A stretch of 35,947 bases of DNA from assembly GCA_003221985.1 (NCBI GenBank), contig QHUQ01000024.1:1-35947 (forward strand), given 5' to 3'. The DNA comes from Gemmatimonadota bacterium. GTDB lineage: Bacteria > Gemmatimonadota > Gemmatimonadetes > Gemmatimonadales > GWC2-71-9. This document shows positions 33,315 to 35,947 of the stretch, piece by piece; the first letter of the stretch is position 1; each line of letters opens with the position of its first letter. The notes under the pieces are model-generated. The model had not been told where the DNA came from. It ran no database searches and saw nothing but the letters and a program-made list of their open reading frames with translations. A program made the translations under genes and the position numbers.

Positions 33315-34675
33315 GTGGCCCTCAGGGAATCGGGCCGGATCACCCGGCCCCGGATCATGACCATCGCGATATTGCGCGTAGCGGCGATGTTCGCCGCGGG
33401 ATTGCCGTTCAAGACGACAAGGTCTGCGACCTTGCCCTGGGCAATCACACCGAGGGAATCCGCGTGCAGCAGCTGGGCGCCGCGGCGCGTGGCCGCCGTG
33501 ATGGCCTCGAGGGGCGTCAGACCGGCAGCAACGAGGAGAGACATTTCTTCATGTAAAGAATATCCCGGAATCAGGAGCTGGTTCGCGGCGTCCGACCCCG
33601 CGGCGATCGCGCCGCCGGCGCGCTTGTACTCGCGCACGAACTGATCCTGCCGCCGCCGCGAGCGCCGGAACGCATCGAAATCGCCCGCCCGCCAGCCCGT
33701 GCGCCGCAGCAGGCTCGGCACGCTTCGCACGCTCTCCGCGTTATCGGGCACGTCCTCCATCCCGGGACGCGCCAACAAGATGGGGTTGTCGAGCCGCGCG
33801 AGCATGTCGTGCACAACGAGTGTCGGGACGATGGTCACCTTGGTCTGCGCCAGCGCGCGCGCGGTCCGGGCGACGGCGCCCGAGTCGAGGGCGGCCCACC
33901 CTTTTTCCTCGGCCGTCCAGCCCGTGAGAAAGCTGTTGTGCGCGGTGGCGTAGCTCGGATTGCCCGTCGCCGTCTGAACGACGCCCGACATGTGCTCGAC
34001 CGACACGACGCCGGCACGCGCCGCGGTCAGCGCGTCGGTCTTCCCGAGATGCGCGGCGACGGCGAGGTGCAGTTTGTCGGCTTCATCGAGCAGCGGTCGC
34101 AGCAGCGCGGGCGTGATTTTCGTGTACACCTTGAGATAGTCCACGCCCGCCACGGCATGCTGGTCCACCGCGCGTCGCGCCTGGTCCGCGGTCGCGATGC
34201 CGGTCGCGTTTGCATACGTCGGCGGCACGCCGTCGATCATCGCGCCGGCGGTGAACATCCGGGGGCCCGTGATCGAGCCGAGGTTCATAGCGTTTCGCAG
34301 CGCCAGCGCCGTGTCGGTGACGCTGTGCAGATCGCGCACAGTGGTGACGCCCCAGGCGACGTAGCGGCCTGCGGCCCACCGTTCCACGTGCGCGTGCGCG
34401 TCGATCAATCCGGGGATGATGGTCTTGCCGACCACATTGATGCGCTCCGCGCCCTTCGGAATCGGGATCTCGTTGACACGGGCGACTGTCTCGATGTGAC
34501 CGTTGCGGACGATGATCAGCGCGTCCGGCTTCGGTGCGCCGCCGGCGCCGTCGATCAGCGTCGCACCTTCGAGCGCGATGACGCGATCCTTGGGGGGGAG
34601 GAGCTTGTTACAAGCGCCGAGCGGCAGGACGAGAAACAGCAGCATCCTGTCGACGTGCGGACGTATGACGTTCAC
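33305..34675 (-). CDS. lipoprotein amidohydrolase, imidazolonepropionase-like
   Basis: The 456-residue protein starts at GTG with a 4-nt overlap and carries a lipobox LPLGAC. The amidohydrolase metal site is complete: GLIDAHAHVERW (HxH), VDYLKVYTKI (candidate carboxylated Lys), VAAHLGKTDAL and VSVEHMSGV (two His), AAGSDAANQ (Asp). The C-terminal part (TPLEAITAATRRGAQLLHADSLGVIAQGKVADLVVLNGNP) is typical of imidazolonepropionase-related dipeptidases/amidohydrolases. It likely hydrolyses a small amide or peptide outside the cytoplasm; substrate unknown. It stands in tandem with a second lipoprotein amidohydrolase. Confidence 0.87.
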   Translation of the reverse strand: MNVIRPHVDRMLLFLVLPLGACNKLLPPKDRVIALEGATLIDGAGGAPKPDALIIVRNGHIETVARVNEIPIPKGAERINVVGKTIIPGLIDAHAHVERWAAGRYVAWGVTTVRDLHSVTDTALALRNAMNLGSITGPRMFTAGAMIDGVPPTYANATGIATADQARRAVDQHAVAGVDYLKVYTKITPALLRPLLDEADKLHLAVAAHLGKTDALTAARAGVVSVEHMSGVVQTATGNPSYATAHNSFLTGWTAEEKGWAALDSGAVARTARALAQTKVTIVPTLVVHDMLARLDNPILLARPGMEDVPDNAESVRSVPSLLRRTGWRAGDFDAFRRSRRRQDQFVREYKRAGGAIAAGSDAANQLLIPGYSLHEEMSLLVAAGLTPLEAITAATRRGAQLLHADSLGVIAQGKVADLVVLNGNPAANIAATRNIAMVMIRGRVIRPDSLRATWK

Positions 34676-35124
34676 TTCGGATCTGGCGCCGTGTGATCGT
34701 GCAGGATCCGCCAGCGATCGCCCTGTTTCTGGAGCACCAAGGTAAATGGCCCGCTGGCCACGACCGAATCACCTCGCGTGAGTTTGAATCGCGCCGTCGC
34801 ATACGCGAAGTCGGGAGTCAGCACGCGCACGTGGAGCTCGTCGAACGAGAGCGAGTCGCGCGACTTCCCGGGCGCGAAGTAGTTCTTCTGATAGCGATCA
34901 TACAAGACCTGCCAGCCGTACTGCACGTGCCCGCCCGCCATATAGCTCGTCAGCGAGTCGTGCGCGTAGTCGCTCATGAATCCTGCGAGGTCGCCCCGAT
35001 TCCAGTCCGACGCGGAGCGCTGCAACATCGCCGCGATTTCCTGTGGCGGATTCCCCAACGGCAGTTTCGGTGCACTGCACCCGATCACGATCGAGAGCCA
35101 AACGACGGACGACGCACGACGCAT
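34672..35124 (-). CDS. SnoaL/DUF4440-like (NTF2 fold) lipoprotein
   Basis: The 150-residue protein has a lipobox VIGC (Cys16) and an NTF2-like core: EIAAMLQRSASDWNRGDLAGFMSDYA, then SYMAGGHVQYGWQVLYDRY and the last strands ATARFKLTRGDS ... GPFTLVLQKQGDRWRILHDH, as in DUF4440/SnoaL proteins. It may bind a small ligand; no activity can be named. A perfect AAGGAGG lies 8 nt before the ATG, the best ribosome binding site in this half of the window, so it probably heads the long operon. The first codons are formed by a heptamer repeat. Confidence 0.8.
   Translation of the reverse strand: MRRASSVVWLSIVIGCSAPKLPLGNPPQEIAAMLQRSASDWNRGDLAGFMSDYAHDSLTSYMAGGHVQYGWQVLYDRYQKNYFAPGKSRDSLSFDELHVRVLTPDFAYATARFKLTRGDSVVASGPFTLVLQKQGDRWRILHDHTAPDPK
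35099..35119. repeat. heptamer repeat CNNACGA in the 5' end of the DUF4440-like gene
   Basis: Three tandem units CAAACGA, CGGACGA, CGCACGA; the reverse complement TCGTNNG equals the tract at 13225-13245. The tract encodes part of the signal peptide. Confidence 0.6.
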
Positions 35125-35145
35125 AGTTTTGTCCTCCTTAACGTG

Positions 35146-35180
35146 TCCGCGGGAGCGTCTCGTCGAGACGCTCCCGCGGA
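35146..35180. terminator. long perfect hairpin between the histone-like and DUF4440-like genes
   Basis: A 17-nt arm (35146-35162) and its exact reverse complement (35164-35180) flank a single base; with a realistic loop the stem is about 14 bp and very GC-rich. No T-run follows on either strand, so it could be a Rho-independent terminator of a T-poor type, an mRNA stabiliser, or a protein site. It ends 21 nt before the DUF4440-like start. Confidence 0.55.
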
Positions 35181-35197
35181 TGGCGAAGCGAGTTGTG

Positions 35198-35437
35198 CTA
35201 GCGGCGGCGTTTCTTCTTGGCGGCCTTCTTCTTCTTCGCCGGTTTCTTCTTCTTTGCCTTAGGCCGGGCCTTCTTGGCGGCTTTCTTTTTCTTCTTCGCC
35301 TTGGGCTTGGAAGAGCGCGACGACTCTTCCATCGGCATCGATGGCATCGGCGCGGGCGTGGGCGCCGACGGGAACATCGGTTCCATGAACCCCGGTCCAG
35401 GCCAACTGCTGTCCGTTACGTCCGGCTGCTCAAGCAT
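35198..35437 (-). CDS. small lysine-rich histone-like protein
   Basis: The 79-residue protein has an acidic, Pro/Met-rich first half (GPGFMEPMFPSAPTPAPMPS) and a second half made almost wholly of Lys, Ala, Arg and Pro (KPKAKKKKKAAKK ... KKKRRR), like eukaryotic H1 tails and bacterial AlgP/Hc1-type proteins. DNA or RNA compaction is the likely role, by analogy only. AGGAGAAG lies before the ATG. The reading frame is a low-complexity GAAG/CTTC repeat, so length may vary between strains. Confidence 0.7.
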   Translation of the reverse strand: MLEQPDVTDSSWPGPGFMEPMFPSAPTPAPMPSMPMEESSRSSKPKAKKKKKAAKKARPKAKKKKPAKKKKAAKKKRRR

Positions 35438-35573
35438 CGGATCTTCTCCTATGCTGGTAGGTGCAGGGGCGTCGTGGGTGGCCTATAGCTTACCGCCGGA
35501 TTCTGACCTCGCAAGTGACACGGTCTACCGCCCTTTTGGTCTCTTGGAATGGCGCTCCCGGTGACAAGTTGGC

Positions 35574-35602
35574 TTGACAACGCCATTTAGCCGGACACAC
35601 AT
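35574..35602 (+). promoter_or_regulatory. possible promoter of the BIG2-domain gene
   Basis: A perfect TTGACA (35574-35579) is followed after 17 nt by ACACAT, a poor -10. The expected start of transcription falls at or just before the ATG (35612), and no Shine-Dalgarno is present, so the mRNA may be leaderless. The 174-base divergent region 35438-35611 also holds TAAGCTATA on the minus strand as a candidate -10 for the histone-like gene. Confidence 0.35.
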
Positions 35603-35611
35603 TCGCCAGCC

Positions 35612-35947
35612 ATGACGAGATGCGGACTTCTCGGCGCATTCGGGCTGCTCCTGCCGACTGCACTAGTCGCGCAGAGTGTCGCCGAGGTGCAGGTCGCGCC
35701 CCCCTCGGTGACCATCCGCGTCGGTGAACGCACCGGTTTGCTCGCGACCGCGTTCGATCGCATCGGGAATGTCATCCCCACGGTACGCATCATCTGGTCG
35801 TCCAACAACGTCAACATCGCGAAGGTCGACAACAACGGCACCGTCACCGGCGTGGCGAACGGTGTGGCCATCATTGAAGCCAGGGTCGGCGCCCGCCGGG
35901 GGCAGGCCGCCATCCAGGTCACCGGCGGCAGTGCGCCAGCCCCCCCC
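35612..35947 (+). CDS. secreted bacterial Ig-like (BIG2) domain protein, 3' partial
   Basis: ATG at 35612 opens a frame that runs off the window. Residues 1-20 are a signal peptide (GLLGAFGLLLPTALVAQ). Residues ~25-105 form one BIG2 domain: VAPPSVTIRVGERTGLLATAFD, IIWSSNNVNIAKVDNNGTVTGVANGVAIIEARV. A Pro/Ala linker begins at the window end, so more domains probably follow. BIG2 domains are common in surface or adhesion proteins. No Shine-Dalgarno precedes the ATG. Confidence 0.85.
   Translation, partial: MTRCGLLGAFGLLLPTALVAQSVAEVQVAPPSVTIRVGERTGLLATAFDRIGNVIPTVRIIWSSNNVNIAKVDNNGTVTGVANGVAIIEARVGARRGQAAIQVTGGSAPAPP

Noticed and set aside
35587..35922. Minus-strand frame of 111 codons at the right end
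   Set aside because: Antisense of the BIG2-domain gene, which has a signal peptide and recognisable domain.

Overview
The window is GC-rich bacterial chromosomal DNA holding 37 supported protein-coding genes packed mostly on the minus strand, with many 4-nt start/stop overlaps. I see no tRNA, rRNA, CRISPR array, insertion sequence or phage gene. Gene content points to a Gemmatimonadota-like bacterium: AraC-type helix-turn-helix of the kind common there, many small lipoproteins and lipoprotein amidohydrolases, FAD-dependent ThyX, and an Amt/PII pair followed by a TIGR02001 outer-membrane protein. The taxonomic call is inference from gene content, not from a marker gene.

Layout. 1-2913 (+): the 3' part of a membrane protein with a C-terminal SRPBCC domain, a propeller lipoprotein and an unknown protein. 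2910-4884 (-): agmatine deiminase and N-carbamoylputrescine amidase, which together make putrescine from agmatine. 4918-11868 (-): nitrogen assimilation genes gltB, PII, amt and an outer-membrane protein, each overlapping the next by 4 nt; gltB is preceded by what looks like a transcription attenuator with a short leader ORF. 11988-15573 (-): two ATP-grasp ligases, a GNAT acetyltransferase and a lysine 2,3-aminomutase-like radical SAM enzyme, a compact cluster that looks like an uncharacterised pathway for a beta-lysine-containing acylated or peptide-like small molecule. 15645-17962 (-): thyX and a GlcD-type FAD oxidase. 18011-20054: a DUF116 gene (+) and an APC permease gene (-) that converge and have both lost their 3' ends at one breakpoint near 18756. 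20035-24815 (-): a tight operon of thiolase, slipin, unknown protein, 3-hydroxyacyl-CoA dehydrogenase, DUF2231 protein and lipoprotein, running into the permease. 24945-26354 (-): an HTH/beta-propeller fusion. 26398-35124 (-): a run of eleven closely spaced genes, including selD (itself a selenoprotein read through an in-frame UGA), two amidohydrolases, a USP, an RNase H-like protein with an altered active site, dCMP deaminase, a zinc-ribbon protein and an isocitrate/isopropylmalate-type dehydrogenase. 35198-35437 (-): a small lysine-rich histone-like protein. 35612-end (+): the 5' part of a secreted Ig-like (BIG2) protein.

The most interesting points are the KamA/GNAT/ATP-grasp cluster, the UGA-encoded SelD with a SECIS-like stem-loop, the gltB attenuator, the HTH-propeller fusion, the deletion-like breakpoint at 18756, the RNase H active-site substitutions, and two families of degenerate 7-bp tandem repeats scattered in and between genes. 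No stretch above 300 bases lacks a gene; the longest gaps (2230-2364, 24816-24944, 35438-35611) are described where they hold something.
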